39,699 bases of DNA from an uncultured Flavobacteriales bacterium. Its GTDB lineage: Bacteria; Bacteroidota; Bacteroidia; Flavobacteriales_E; Vicingaceae. The notes under the pieces are model-generated. The model did no database searches. It was given only the letters and a program-made list of their open reading frames with translations, and was not told the origin of the DNA. The first letter of the stretch is position 1; every line of letters begins with the position of its first letter. The stretch covers positions 1-39,699 of the forward strand of contig CALALS010000263.1 in the NCBI GenBank assembly GCA_937925525.1, given 5' to 3'. This document shows, piece by piece, positions 30,494 to 39,699 of this stretch. The position numbers were made by a program, and so were the translations under genes.

Positions 30494-33400
30494 ATGGCTA
30501 AAACAGTTGCACAAGACAAAACAGAAAGAATTTCTTTCGCCTCCATTAAAAATCAGCTTCCTTATCCTGATTTTTTGGAAATACAGCTAAAATCATTCAA
30601 CGAGTTTTTTCAAGTTGAATCAACTCCTGAAACAAGAAAAAAAGAAGGATTACATAAAGTTTTCACAGATAACTTTCCAATCTCTGACGTAAGAAATCAG
30701 TTCGTATTGGAGTTTCTTGATTACTCAATTGATCCACCAAGATACACAATGGAAGAGTGCTTCGAAAGAGGTCTTTCATTCACTGTACCTTTAAAAGCTA
30801 AATTAAAGCTTTATTGTACCGATCCTGAGCACGAAGATTTTGAAACTATTGTTCAAGAAGTTTATTTGGGAACTATTCCTCAAATGACTCCAAGAGGAAC
30901 ATTCATTATCAATGGAGCGGAAAGAGTAATTGTATCTCAATTACACCGTTCTCCTGGTGTGTTCTTTAGTAACAGTGTTCACGCTAACGGTACAAAATTA
31001 TACTCAGCCAGAATTATTCCTTTCAAAGGTTCATGGATTGAGTTTGCAACTGACATTAACAATGTGATGTATGCTTATATCGATAGAAAGAAAAAGTTGC
31101 CGGTAACGACACTTTTAAGAGCTATTGGTTACGAAGCAGATAAAGATATCTTAGATATTTTCGGACTTTCAGAGGAATTAAAAGTTAGTAAAGCCGCTCT
31201 TAAAAAAGCAGTAGGCAGAAAACTAGCAGCTAGAGTTCTTAAGACTTGGGTTGAAGATTTCGTAGATGAAGATACAGGTGAGGTGGTTTCTATTGAAAGA
31301 AACGAAGTAATGATTGAAAGGGAAATCATTCTTGAAGATGAGCATATCGACCAAATCATTGAATCCGGAACTAAATCAATAATTCTTCATAAAGAAGGGG
31401 TAAATGCAGGTGATTTTGCAATTATGTACAACACATTGCAAAAAGACCCTTCAAACTCAGAAAAAGAAGCGGTGGAATATATCTACCGTGTACTTAGAAA
31501 CGCTGAGCCACCAGATGAAGAAACTGCAAGACAAGTAATTGAAAAACTATTCTTCTCTGAGCAGAGATATGACTTGGGTGCTGTTGGTAGATTTAAAATC
31601 AACAACAAACTAGGTTTAGACATTCCTGCTGATGTAAGAATATTAACGAAACAAGATATTATCTCTATCATCAAGTATTTAATTGCATTATCTAATGCAA
31701 AAACTGATGTGGATGATATTGACCACTTAAGTAACAGAAGGGTTAGAACAGTTGGAGAGCAATTATCTAATCAATTTGGTGTTGGTTTAGCTAGAATGGC
31801 TAGAACCATTAGAGAGAGAATGAACGTTAGAGATAACGAAGTGTTTACTCCTACAGACTTGATTAATGCTAAAACGCTTTCATCTGTAATTAATTCATTC
31901 TTTGGAACGAATCAACTTTCTCAGTTTATGGATCAAACCAATCCACTTTCTGAGATAACTCACAAACGAAGGCTTTCTGCTTTAGGGCCTGGAGGTCTAT
32001 CAAGAGAGAGAGCAGGTTTTGAGGTAAGAGACGTTCACTTTACACACTACGGAAGACTTTGTCCGATTGAAACTCCTGAGGGACCAAACATTGGTTTGAT
32101 TTCTTCATTGTGTGTATATGCCAAAATCAATAACTTAGGATTTATTGAAACTCCTTATCGTCCTGTTACAACAGGTAAAGTAGAGTTAGATAACACTAAA
32201 ATTACTTACCTATCAGCTGAAGAAGAAGAGAATAAAACCATTGCTCAAGCAAATGCGGAGATTGATGGAAAAGGAAACTTCACAGGTGATAAGATTAAAT
32301 CTCGTCATAACGGAGATTTCCCTGTGGTTGAAAAAGATGCATTGGAATTAATGGACGTTGCTCCAAACCAAATTGCATCCATTGCAGCATCGATGATTCC
32401 GTTCTTAGAGCATAACGATGCCAACAGAGCATTGATGGGATCAAACATGCAGCGTCAAGCAACTCCGCTTTTAAATGCTGAAGCTCCGGTAGTAGGTACA
32501 GGTCTAGAAAAAAGTCTTGCAAAAGACTCTAGAATATTACTTTACGCTGAAGGCGATGGAGTAGTTGAATATGTTGATGCAAACGAAATAACAATACGTT
32601 ACAAACTTTCAAAAGAACAAGAGTTAGTTTCTTTTGACGGTGAAGTAAAAACATATAATCTAACTAAGTTCTTAAGAACAAACCAAAGTACATGTATTAA
32701 CCTTCGTCCTATTGTATCTCCTGGAGATAAAGTAGAAGACGGAACAGTATTATGTGAAGGTTATGCTACACAAGGTGGTGAAATTGCTCTTGGAAGAAAT
32801 CTTAAAGTTGCTTTCATGCCATGGAAAGGATATAACTTTGAGGATGCAATTGTAATTTCTGAAAGAGTAGTTAGTGAAGATATTTATACTTCTATTCATA
32901 TTGATGAGTATTCACTTGAAGTAAGAGATACAAAGCTTGGAGCAGAAGAACTTACTGCTGATATTCCAAACGTAAGTGAAGATGCTACTAAAGACTTAGA
33001 CGAGAATGGTATCATTAGAATTGGTGCTGAAGTTAAAGAAGGCGATATTCTAATTGGTAAAATTACTCCTAAAGGTGAAACAGACCCTACTCCTGAAGAA
33101 AAGCTATTAAGAGCTATCTTTGGTGACAAAGCAGGAGATGTTAAAGATGCTTCGTTAAGAGTATCTCCATCAGTTGAAGGTGTTGTTATCGATAAAAAAT
33201 TATTTTCAAGAGCAGTTAAGGATAAAAAAGCAAGAGAAGAAGACAAGAAAGTAATTGAAAAGCTAGAAGCACAATTCAAAAAAGATGCTGCTGCTTTAAA
33301 AGAGATTTTCTTAGAGAAGATAGGAAAAGTGTTATCAGGACAAACTTCAGCGGGAGTGAGAGACCTTTATGGTGACGATGTTATCAAAAAAGGAAACAAA

Positions 33401-34318
33401 TTCACGGCTAAGTCATTAAAGGATATTGCTGATTATACATTAATCAACCCTGAGAACTGGACAACTGACAAAGAAACAAACAGATTAGTTACAAGAATTA
33501 TCTTAAACTACATTAAGAAGCATACAGAAATATTAGGCGTATTTAAGCGTCAAACTTATGCTTTAACAGTAGGAGATGAATTACCATCAGGTATTGTGAA
33601 GTTGGCTAAAGTTTACATTGCTAAAAAGCGTAAACTAAGAGTAGGAGATAAAATGGCGGGACGTCACGGTAACAAAGGTGTTGTAGCTAAGATAGTTCGT
33701 AAAGAAGATATGCCATTCTTAGAAGATGGAACTCCTGTAGATATTGTATTAAATCCATTAGGTGTACCATCAAGGATGAACTTAGGTCAGATTTATGAAA
33801 CTGTTCTTGGATGGGCAGCCGATAAATTAGGAATGAAGTTCGCAACTCCAATTTTTGACGGTGCTACTATTGATGAAATCAATCATTACACCGATAAAGC
33901 GGGAGTACCAAGATATGGTAAAACTTACCTTTATGATGGTGGAACAGGTGAAAGATTTGACCAACCGGCTACAGTGGGTGTTGTGTATATGATTAAACTT
34001 CACCACATGGTTGATGATAAGATGCACGCAAGGTCTATTGGTCCTTACTCACTTATCACTCAGCAACCACTTGGAGGTAAAGCACAGTTTGGAGGTCAAA
34101 GATTTGGAGAGATGGAGGTTTGGGCACTAGAAGCATTTGGTGCGGCTAACATTCTTCAGGAAATCTTAACCATCAAGTCTGATGATGTAATGGGAAGAGC
34201 TAAAGCTTACGAAGCAATTGTTAAAGGCGATAACATGCCGGTACCGGGAATTCCGGAATCATTTAACGTATTGTTACATGAGTTAAGAGGTTTAGCACTT
34301 AACATTTCATTAGACTAA
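30494..34318 (+). CDS. rpoB: DNA-directed RNA polymerase subunit beta
   Basis: A 1274-residue catalytic subunit. The start is ATG 30494 (MAKTVAQDKTERISFASIKN); a TTG two codons earlier is not needed. The rifampicin pocket reads QLSQFMDQTNPLSEITHKRR with Gln477, Asp480, His490 and Ser495 all in the susceptible state (E. coli 513, 516, 526, 531). Other landmarks are the fork-loop ALGPGGLSRERAGFEVRDVH, PIETPEGPNIGL, GRNLKVAFMPWKGYNFEDAI, KMAGRHGNKGVV and the C-terminal GKAQFGGQRFGEMEVWALEA. A moderate lineage-type insertion follows the ITPKGETDPTPEEKLLRAIF segment. rpoC follows after 42 bp. Confidence 0.98.
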   Translation: MAKTVAQDKTERISFASIKNQLPYPDFLEIQLKSFNEFFQVESTPETRKKEGLHKVFTDNFPISDVRNQFVLEFLDYSIDPPRYTMEECFERGLSFTVPLKAKLKLYCTDPEHEDFETIVQEVYLGTIPQMTPRGTFIINGAERVIVSQLHRSPGVFFSNSVHANGTKLYSARIIPFKGSWIEFATDINNVMYAYIDRKKKLPVTTLLRAIGYEADKDILDIFGLSEELKVSKAALKKAVGRKLAARVLKTWVEDFVDEDTGEVVSIERNEVMIEREIILEDEHIDQIIESGTKSIILHKEGVNAGDFAIMYNTLQKDPSNSEKEAVEYIYRVLRNAEPPDEETARQVIEKLFFSEQRYDLGAVGRFKINNKLGLDIPADVRILTKQDIISIIKYLIALSNAKTDVDDIDHLSNRRVRTVGEQLSNQFGVGLARMARTIRERMNVRDNEVFTPTDLINAKTLSSVINSFFGTNQLSQFMDQTNPLSEITHKRRLSALGPGGLSRERAGFEVRDVHFTHYGRLCPIETPEGPNIGLISSLCVYAKINNLGFIETPYRPVTTGKVELDNTKITYLSAEEEENKTIAQANAEIDGKGNFTGDKIKSRHNGDFPVVEKDALELMDVAPNQIASIAASMIPFLEHNDANRALMGSNMQRQATPLLNAEAPVVGTGLEKSLAKDSRILLYAEGDGVVEYVDANEITIRYKLSKEQELVSFDGEVKTYNLTKFLRTNQSTCINLRPIVSPGDKVEDGTVLCEGYATQGGEIALGRNLKVAFMPWKGYNFEDAIVISERVVSEDIYTSIHIDEYSLEVRDTKLGAEELTADIPNVSEDATKDLDENGIIRIGAEVKEGDILIGKITPKGETDPTPEEKLLRAIFGDKAGDVKDASLRVSPSVEGVVIDKKLFSRAVKDKKAREEDKKVIEKLEAQFKKDAAALKEIFLEKIGKVLSGQTSAGVRDLYGDDVIKKGNKFTAKSLKDIADYTLINPENWTTDKETNRLVTRIILNYIKKHTEILGVFKRQTYALTVGDELPSGIVKLAKVYIAKKRKLRVGDKMAGRHGNKGVVAKIVRKEDMPFLEDGTPVDIVLNPLGVPSRMNLGQIYETVLGWAADKLGMKFATPIFDGATIDEINHYTDKAGVPRYGKTYLYDGGTGERFDQPATVGVVYMIKLHHMVDDKMHARSIGPYSLITQQPLGGKAQFGGQRFGEMEVWALEAFGAANILQEILTIKSDDVMGRAKAYEAIVKGDNMPVPGIPESFNVLLHELRGLALNISLD

Positions 34319-34360
34319 TAATTTTTATAATAATTAAACTATATAACACTTTTTGAAGTT

Positions 34361-37300
34361 ATGGCGTTCAAAAGAGAAGTAAAACTAAGCAGTGATTTTA
34401 ACAAGGTGACAATAAGCCTTTCGTCTCCGGAAATGTTATTAGAACATTCCAGAGGTGAAGTGTTAAAACCTGAAACGATTAACTATCGTTCTTATAAACC
34501 GGAAAGAGACGGATTATTTTGTGAGAGAATATTTGGTCCGGTTAAAGACTGGGAATGTTACTGCGGTAAATACAAAAGAATCAGATACAAAGGTATTGTT
34601 TGTGATAGATGTGGTGTTGAAGTAACTGAAAAGAAAGTAAGAAGAGAGAGAATGGGACATATTTCATTAGTTGTTCCTGTGGCTCACATTTGGTATTTCA
34701 GAACACTTCCTAACAAAATTGGTTACCTATTAGGTTTACCAACTAAAAAGTTAGAAACTATTGTTTATTACGAAAGATACGTAGTAATTAACCCTGCCGG
34801 AACTAAAAATAAAGACGGTGAGGATGTTCAGTATCTTGATTTTTTAACTGAAGAAGAGTACTTAGATATCTTAGACTCTTTACCAAAAGAAAACCAATAT
34901 TTAGATGACAACGACCCAGAGAAGTTTATCGCTAAAATGGGTGGTGAAGCGCTTTATGATTTGCTTCAAAGACTTGACTTAGATTCTTTATCGTATGATT
35001 TAAGACATCAAGCAAATACTGAAACTTCACAACAAAGAAAGAACGAAGCTTTAAAAAGATTACAAGTTGTTGAAGCATTTAGAAAAGCTAATCAACACAT
35101 TGTAAACAAGCCTGAGTGGATGATTGTAAAAGTTATCCCGGTTATTCCACCGGATTTACGTCCACTTGTTCCTTTAGATGGTGGTAGATTTGCTACATCT
35201 GATTTAAATGACCTTTACAGAAGAGTTATTATCAGAAACAATCGTTTAAAAAGATTGATTGAAATTAAGGCTCCTGAAGTTATCTTAAGAAATGAGAAAC
35301 GTATGCTTCAAGAAGCGGTGGATTCATTGTTTGATAACTCTAGAAAGTCTAGTGCTGTTAAAACAGATTCAAACAGAGCTTTAAAATCATTATCAGACAG
35401 TTTAAAAGGTAAGCAAGGACGTTTCCGTCAAAACTTATTAGGAAAAAGGGTTGACTATTCGGGTCGTTCGGTAATTGTTGTAGGTCCAGACCTTAAATTA
35501 CATGAGTGCGGTTTACCTAAAGATATGGCTGCGGAATTATTTAAGCCGTTTATCATTAGAAAGCTAATTGAAAGAGGAATTGTAAAAACAGTTAAGTCTG
35601 CTAAGAAAATAGTAGAAAGAAAAGATCCTATCGTTTGGGATATTTTGGAAAACGTATTAAAAGGACATCCTGTTCTTCTTAACCGTGCCCCAACTCTTCA
35701 CAGATTAGGTATTCAAGCTTTCCAGCCAAAATTAGTAGAAGGTAAAGCTATTCAACTTCACCCATTAGTATGTACTGCATTTAACGCTGACTTTGACGGT
35801 GACCAAATGGCGGTTCACGTTCCACTAGGAAGTGCTGCAATCCTTGAAGCTCAATTATTAATGTTAGCTTCTCATAACATTCTTAACCCTGCTAATGGTT
35901 CGCCAATTACTGTTCCTTCTCAAGACATGGTACTTGGTCTTTACTACATTACTAAGGGAAGAAAAAGTGAAAAAGACCATCCGGTTTTAGGAGAAGACAA
36001 AACATTTTACTCACCTGAAGAGGTAATTATTGCTTATAATGAGCGAAAATTAGCGATGCATGCTCATATTAAAGTGAGAATTGCGGTTAAAGACGGTGAA
36101 GAAACCAAGTATGAAATAATAGAAACCACTGCGGGAAGAGTAATTTTTAACCAAATGGTTCCTGAAGAAGTAGGTTACATTAACGAAGTGTTAACTAAGA
36201 AATCACTTAGAGATATTATCGGAAACGTGCTTAAAAAAGCCGGTTCTGCCAAAACGGCTAAGTTCTTAGATGACATTAAAAAGTTGGGATACGAAACTGC
36301 CTTTAGAGGTGGATTATCGTTTAACCTTGCAGACGTTATTGTTCCTGCTGAGAAAGATAAATTAATTGAAAAAGCCCATTCTGAAGTAGATGAAGTTACC
36401 TCTAACTATAACATGGGATTCATTACTAATAACGAGAGATATAATCAGGTAATTGATATCTGGACCAATACCAACATTAAATTAACCAATGTGGTAATGG
36501 ACAGATTGAAAAACGATAACCAAGGGTTTAACTCAGTGTATATGATGTTTGACTCAGGTGCGAGAGGTTCTAAAGAGCAAATTCGTCAGTTATCAGGTAT
36601 GAGGGGATTAATGGCAAAGCCACAAAAATCCGGTTCAGGTGGTGGTCAAGACATTATTGAAAACCCGATTCTTTCTAACTTTAAAGAAGGTCTTTCTATC
36701 CTTGAGTACTTTATTTCTACTCACGGTGCTCGTAAAGGTTTGGCCGATACGGCTCTTAAAACTGCCGATGCGGGTTACTTAACCAGAAGGCTGGTTGATG
36801 TTGCACAAGATGTGGTGGTAAGAGAAGAAGATTGTGGAACATTAAGAGGTCTTGTAGCCGAAGCATTAAAAGCTAATGATGAGGTTGTAGAACCATTATT
36901 TGATAGAATAGTAGGTAGAACATCTGTTCATGATATTGTTAATCCTAACACGGATGAAGTTATTGTTGAATCAGGAGATGTTATTACAGAAGATGTAGCC
37001 AGAATTATTGATGAGTGTGGTATTGAAGAAGTAGAAATACGTTCGGCACTTACTTGTGAATCTAAAACAGGTGTTTGTGCTAAATGTTACGGAAGAAGCT
37101 TAGCTTCAGGTAAAATGGTTCAAGTAGGAGAATCTGTAGGTGTAATTGCCGCACAGTCTATCGGTGAGCCGGGTACACAGCTTACCTTACGTACATTCCA
37201 TGTGGGTGGTACAGCTTCTAAAATTACCGCTGATTCACAAATCATAGCTAAAATAGACGGTGTTGTTGAGGTGGATGAACTAAAAACTATTGAAAGAAAG

Positions 37301-38677
37301 AACAGTGCTGGTGAAAAAGAAAATGTAGTAATAGGCCGTTCTGCCGAAATGAGATTAATTGACCCTAAAACAGGTGTGGTAGTAAATACTACTAACATTC
37401 CTTATGGTTCAATTATGTATGTGAAGCCGGGTGCTAAAGTGAAGAAAGGTGAAAAAATATGTGATTGGGATCCGTATAACGCAGTTATCCTTGCCGATAA
37501 CTCCGGTACAATCGGTTTCGAAAACATTATTGAAGGTATTACCTTTAGAGAAGAGAGTGATGAGCAAACAGGATTTACCGAAAAAGTAGTTACTGAATCT
37601 AAAGACAAGAAAAAACTTCCTGTTATTAATATCAGCGACAAAAAAGGTAATCTGTTAAATAGCTACAACATTCCGGTAGGAGCGCACATTGCTGTAGAAG
37701 ATAACAAAACAGTAGAAGCAGGTACTATCTTAGTAAAAATTCCAAGGGTTGCCGGAAAATCTGGTGATATTACGGGAGGTTTACCAAGGGTAACTGAGTT
37801 ATTTGAAGCGAGAAATCCTTCAAATACAGCTGTAGTTTCTGAAATTGACGGTATTGTTAGCTACGGTAAAATTAAAAGAGGTAACAGAGAGATTATAGTG
37901 GAGTCTAAAACAGGACAAGTAACGAAATATCTTGCTCCGTTATCTAAACACATCTTAGTTCAAGAAAATGACTTTATTAAAGCCGGACAACAAATAACGG
38001 AGGGAGCCATTTCTCCTCACGATATCTTGTTAATTGAAGGTCCTACTAAAGTTCAGGAATATATTGTAAACGAAATTCAAGAGGTATATCGATTACAAGG
38101 ACAAAAAATCAACGATAAGCACTTTGAAGTAATTGTACGTCAAATGATGCAGAAGGTTGAAATTGTTGATCCGGGTGATACCAGATTCTTGGAAAGAGCA
38201 ATCGTTAACAAAACCGAATTCATGGATGAAAACGATTGGATTTACGGACAAAAAGTAGTGGTAGAAGCAGGTGATTCTGATGTGGTAAAACCGGGTCAAA
38301 TCATTTCTCCTAGAAAACTAAGAGACGAGAACTCTAAGTTGAAGAGAATGGATAAAAAACTGGTAGTTGCCAGAGATGTTATTCCTGCTACTTCACAGCA
38401 AGTTCTTCAAGGAATTACAAAAGCATCGTTACAAACCGATAGCTTTATTTCTGCCGCATCGTTCCAGGAAACTACTAAAGTGCTTAACGAAGCTGCTATT
38501 AACGGTAAAGTAGATTTCTTAAACGGATTGAAAGAAAACGTAATTGTAGGACACTTAATTCCTGCCGGTACAGGTATCAGAGCATTCCAAGGTACTATTG
38601 TAGGAAACAAAGAAGAATACGAAGAATTAGTAGAAGTAACCAGCAAAGACAAAAAAGCGAAAGAAGTTTCTGCATAA
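34361..38677 (+). CDS. rpoC: DNA-directed RNA polymerase subunit beta'
   Basis: 1438 residues. The N-terminal zinc ribbon has Cys66, Cys68, Cys81 and Cys84. The active-site loop NADFDGDQMAVH is at 475-486 with Asp477, 479 and 481 chelating the catalytic Mg. The bridge-helix/trigger-loop region includes GARKGLADTALKTADAGYLT and GEPGTQLTLRTFHVGGTASK. The second zinc site is Cys825, Cys899, Cys906 and Cys909, with the spacing of the E. coli set (814, 888, 895, 898). The C-terminal clamp is normal (GIRAFQGTIVGN). A small DUF3467 gene follows 10 bp downstream and is probably in the same operon. Confidence 0.98.
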   Translation: MAFKREVKLSSDFNKVTISLSSPEMLLEHSRGEVLKPETINYRSYKPERDGLFCERIFGPVKDWECYCGKYKRIRYKGIVCDRCGVEVTEKKVRRERMGHISLVVPVAHIWYFRTLPNKIGYLLGLPTKKLETIVYYERYVVINPAGTKNKDGEDVQYLDFLTEEEYLDILDSLPKENQYLDDNDPEKFIAKMGGEALYDLLQRLDLDSLSYDLRHQANTETSQQRKNEALKRLQVVEAFRKANQHIVNKPEWMIVKVIPVIPPDLRPLVPLDGGRFATSDLNDLYRRVIIRNNRLKRLIEIKAPEVILRNEKRMLQEAVDSLFDNSRKSSAVKTDSNRALKSLSDSLKGKQGRFRQNLLGKRVDYSGRSVIVVGPDLKLHECGLPKDMAAELFKPFIIRKLIERGIVKTVKSAKKIVERKDPIVWDILENVLKGHPVLLNRAPTLHRLGIQAFQPKLVEGKAIQLHPLVCTAFNADFDGDQMAVHVPLGSAAILEAQLLMLASHNILNPANGSPITVPSQDMVLGLYYITKGRKSEKDHPVLGEDKTFYSPEEVIIAYNERKLAMHAHIKVRIAVKDGEETKYEIIETTAGRVIFNQMVPEEVGYINEVLTKKSLRDIIGNVLKKAGSAKTAKFLDDIKKLGYETAFRGGLSFNLADVIVPAEKDKLIEKAHSEVDEVTSNYNMGFITNNERYNQVIDIWTNTNIKLTNVVMDRLKNDNQGFNSVYMMFDSGARGSKEQIRQLSGMRGLMAKPQKSGSGGGQDIIENPILSNFKEGLSILEYFISTHGARKGLADTALKTADAGYLTRRLVDVAQDVVVREEDCGTLRGLVAEALKANDEVVEPLFDRIVGRTSVHDIVNPNTDEVIVESGDVITEDVARIIDECGIEEVEIRSALTCESKTGVCAKCYGRSLASGKMVQVGESVGVIAAQSIGEPGTQLTLRTFHVGGTASKITADSQIIAKIDGVVEVDELKTIERKNSAGEKENVVIGRSAEMRLIDPKTGVVVNTTNIPYGSIMYVKPGAKVKKGEKICDWDPYNAVILADNSGTIGFENIIEGITFREESDEQTGFTEKVVTESKDKKKLPVINISDKKGNLLNSYNIPVGAHIAVEDNKTVEAGTILVKIPRVAGKSGDITGGLPRVTELFEARNPSNTAVVSEIDGIVSYGKIKRGNREIIVESKTGQVTKYLAPLSKHILVQENDFIKAGQQITEGAISPHDILLIEGPTKVQEYIVNEIQEVYRLQGQKINDKHFEVIVRQMMQKVEIVDPGDTRFLERAIVNKTEFMDENDWIYGQKVVVEAGDSDVVKPGQIISPRKLRDENSKLKRMDKKLVVARDVIPATSQQVLQGITKASLQTDSFISAASFQETTKVLNEAAINGKVDFLNGLKENVIVGHLIPAGTGIRAFQGTIVGNKEEYEELVEVTSKDKKAKEVSA

Positions 38678-38687
38678 AAACTAGCAA

Positions 38688-39005
38688 ATGGCTGACGAAA
38701 AAAAACAACCGGACAACGCATTAAACATTGAACTTTCTGAAGAAATAGCTGAAGGAATTTATTCTAATCTAGCTATTATCAGTCACTCAAACAGCGAGTT
38801 TGTGTTGGATTTTATTAAAGTACTTCCGGGTATTCCTAAAGGAAAAGTAAAATCACGTATTTTAATGACGCCACAGCACGCCAAAAGGCTTATGAGAGCT
38901 TTAAACGACAACATTGCTAAGTTTGAAAGCATGCACGGTAGCATAAAAGAGGCAGAGCCTACGGCTATACCTTTAAACTTTGGCGGCCCTGCCGGAGAAG
39001 CTTAA
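38688..39005 (+). CDS. DUF3467 domain-containing protein, rpoC-linked
   Basis: 105 residues, cytosolic. DUF3467 signature: NIELSEEIAEGIYSNLAIIS, HSNSEFVLDFIKVLPGIPKG and the basic KVKSRILMTPQHAKRLMRAL, with a Gly/Pro-rich tail. Proteins of this family are widespread and uncharacterised; in Bacteroidota one commonly follows rpoC. Only 10 bp separate it from rpoC and the first terminator comes after it, so it is made with RNA polymerase. A role linked to transcription is inference from position only. Confidence 0.88.
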   Translation: MADEKKQPDNALNIELSEEIAEGIYSNLAIISHSNSEFVLDFIKVLPGIPKGKVKSRILMTPQHAKRLMRALNDNIAKFESMHGSIKEAEPTAIPLNFGGPAGEA

Positions 39006-39027
39006 GCTTTTTAAAAATAAACACCAA

Positions 39028-39059
39028 TAAAAAGGCTGCTCTTATGAGTGGCCTTTTTT
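39028..39059 (+). terminator. Terminator of the rpoBC operon
   Basis: AAAAAGGCTGCTC pairs with GAGTGGCCTTTTTT around TTAT (two G-U pairs), ending in T6. It is the first strong intrinsic terminator seen after the secE-rpoC stretch. Confidence 0.88.
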
Positions 39060-39106
39060 GTTTAAGTAAGTTGTTGTAAAACCAACTCAATTTATTTGTA
39101 TTTTTA

Positions 39107-39153
39107 CTCACAAGCGGATACCTTCGACAAGCTCAGTACAAGCTGCTTGCGAG
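39107..39153. repeat. Small inverted-repeat element with CTTCGACAAGCTCAG core
   Basis: Arms CTCACAAGC (39107-39115) and GCTTGCGAG (39145-39153) pair with one mismatch and enclose CCTTCGACAAGCTCAGTACA, which also holds a direct repeat ACAAGCT (39127, 39138). From memory, CTTCGACAAGCTCAG recurs between genes in many bacterial genomes, like a REP-type element; that was not checked. No transposase is nearby. Confidence 0.55.
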
Positions 39154-39224
39154 AGATGGGGGAAGTGCAGGCAAGAAAATTAATGCCTATCAAAAATATC
39201 AGAATTACCAAAAAGATAAATAGT

Positions 39225-39500
39225 ATGGAAGAGTATATATATGTATTTATGGGTGAGGGAGGGTTTATTCCTTCAGGTTTGTTTAAAAATTATGAAGATG
39301 CTATTAAGTGGATTTCAAAAAATAAATTATCAGGTGTGTTAAATAAATTACCTTTGGGAGTGAGTCTTTATGATTGGGCTATTAAAGAAGGTCATTTTAA
39401 ACCAAATAAAGGTTATCAAAATGACGGTAAATTTATTCAAAGGTTTTCTTCTGCTTCCATTGAATATTGGCACTTTGAATTTGGAAAGATTAGTGGATAA
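39225..39500 (+). CDS. Small uncharacterised protein, possibly of the DUF7710 type
   Basis: 91 residues from ATG 39225: EEYIYVFMGEGGFIPSGLFK, then NYEDAIKWISKNKLSGVLNK and VSLYDWAIKEGHFKPNKG, ending KFIQRFSSASIEYWHFEFGK. The pattern 'YVFMGEGG-x-P-SG-F', a helix with W-I, 'YDWA', then 'KFIQRFSSAS' recalls a small accessory-genome domain family I believe is DUF7710; this is a memory-based match with low certainty. An ATG at 39183 could add 14 residues. Codons further upstream translate the repeat element and are rejected. No partner gene is visible. An immunity-type role would be speculation. Confidence 0.65.
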   Translation: MEEYIYVFMGEGGFIPSGLFKNYEDAIKWISKNKLSGVLNKLPLGVSLYDWAIKEGHFKPNKGYQNDGKFIQRFSSASIEYWHFEFGKISG

Positions 39501-39560
39501 GGTTTAGGTAACACATCATCCTATCAGTAGTAATAACAAATGAAATCAGAACTACACAAT

Positions 39561-39596
39561 AAAAATTAAGAATTAAGAATGCAGAATTATGAATTG
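39561..39596. repeat. AT-rich degenerate repeat (GAATTAA units)
   Basis: Successive AATTAAG, AATTAAG, AATGCAG, AATTATG and AATTG units, about 7 bp each. Such strings are common between genes in Bacteroidota genomes. The 39501-39678 gap otherwise holds only a 27-codon open frame (39579-39662, MQNYELLTNWSKEDVKRFWG...) that I cannot tell from chance or from a gene remnant. Confidence 0.5.
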
Positions 39597-39678
39597 CTTA
39601 CTAATTGGAGTAAAGAAGATGTGAAGAGGTTTTGGGGTAAGAGGAGTAGAGTTGAGGTTTAAATTAAAATCAAATATT

Positions 39679-39699
39679 ATGACAAAAGAAGAAATTGAA
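39679..39699 (+). CDS. Possible start of a gene truncated by the window edge
   Basis: ATG 39679 opens MTKEEIE and reads to the end of the window. The AT-rich upstream stretch (aaattaaaatcaaatatt) is like leaders of other genes here. Only seven codons are visible, so the product cannot be identified. Confidence 0.3.

Noticed and set aside
39096..39224. N-terminal extension of the small gene from a TTG at 39096
   Set aside because: The added residues translate the intergenic inverted-repeat element; the conserved-looking domain begins at the ATG at 39225.

Overview
The window looks like a chromosomal segment of a low-GC Bacteroidota, most likely Flavobacteriales or a close relative. Four things point there: a type III glutamine synthetase, proteins with type IX secretion (T9SS) C-terminal sorting domains, promoters of the Bacteroidota form TTTG-N19-21-TAnnTTTG, and mostly absent Shine-Dalgarno sequences with one striking exception at rpsU. 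No phage, transposase, CRISPR array or rRNA gene is visible. The species call is inference; no search was run.

Left part (1-11.5 kb), mainly minus strand. It holds a truncated SPFH/band-7 protein, a YitT-family membrane protein and a DUF4199 membrane protein. A plus-strand pair follows: a PadR regulator, with two phased palindromes over its promoter, translationally coupled to a membrane protein containing a duplicated GldL-like 'H-x-P-x-A' hairpin. Then come the tightly packed minus-strand genes purM-prfA-pyrF, a PorE-like TPR/propeller/OmpA protein, and glnN.

Middle part (11.7-19.5 kb), plus strand. A TPR histidine kinase overlaps its LytTR response regulator. Three exported proteins follow: a LamG-type T9SS cargo, a collagen-like/peptidase-S74 fibre protein and a minimal T9SS cargo. 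The first two share an approximately 47-bp upstream module with fixed spacing. It is a good candidate for the target of the adjacent regulator, so this block may be a self-contained regulated surface-display locus. This and the PadR/GldL-like pair are the most likely places for undescribed biology.

Transport and metabolism (19.6-24.0 kb). An NSS-family symporter overlaps a 47-residue MetS-type small subunit. A helix-hairpin-helix membrane protein, apt and an acyl-CoA dehydrogenase follow, closely spaced.

Gene-expression core (24.0-39.0 kb). The order is rpsU, xerC, hpf, tRNA-Thr/Tyr/Gly/Thr, tuf, tRNA-Trp, secE, nusG, rplK, rplA, rplJ, rplL, rpoB, rpoC, DUF3467. rpsU has a perfect Shine-Dalgarno, consistent with bS21 autoregulation in Bacteroidota. 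A very strong terminator after rpsU contains the xerC start codon. Beyond 39.06 kb lies a small repeat-bearing region with one small uncharacterised gene and the first codons of another.
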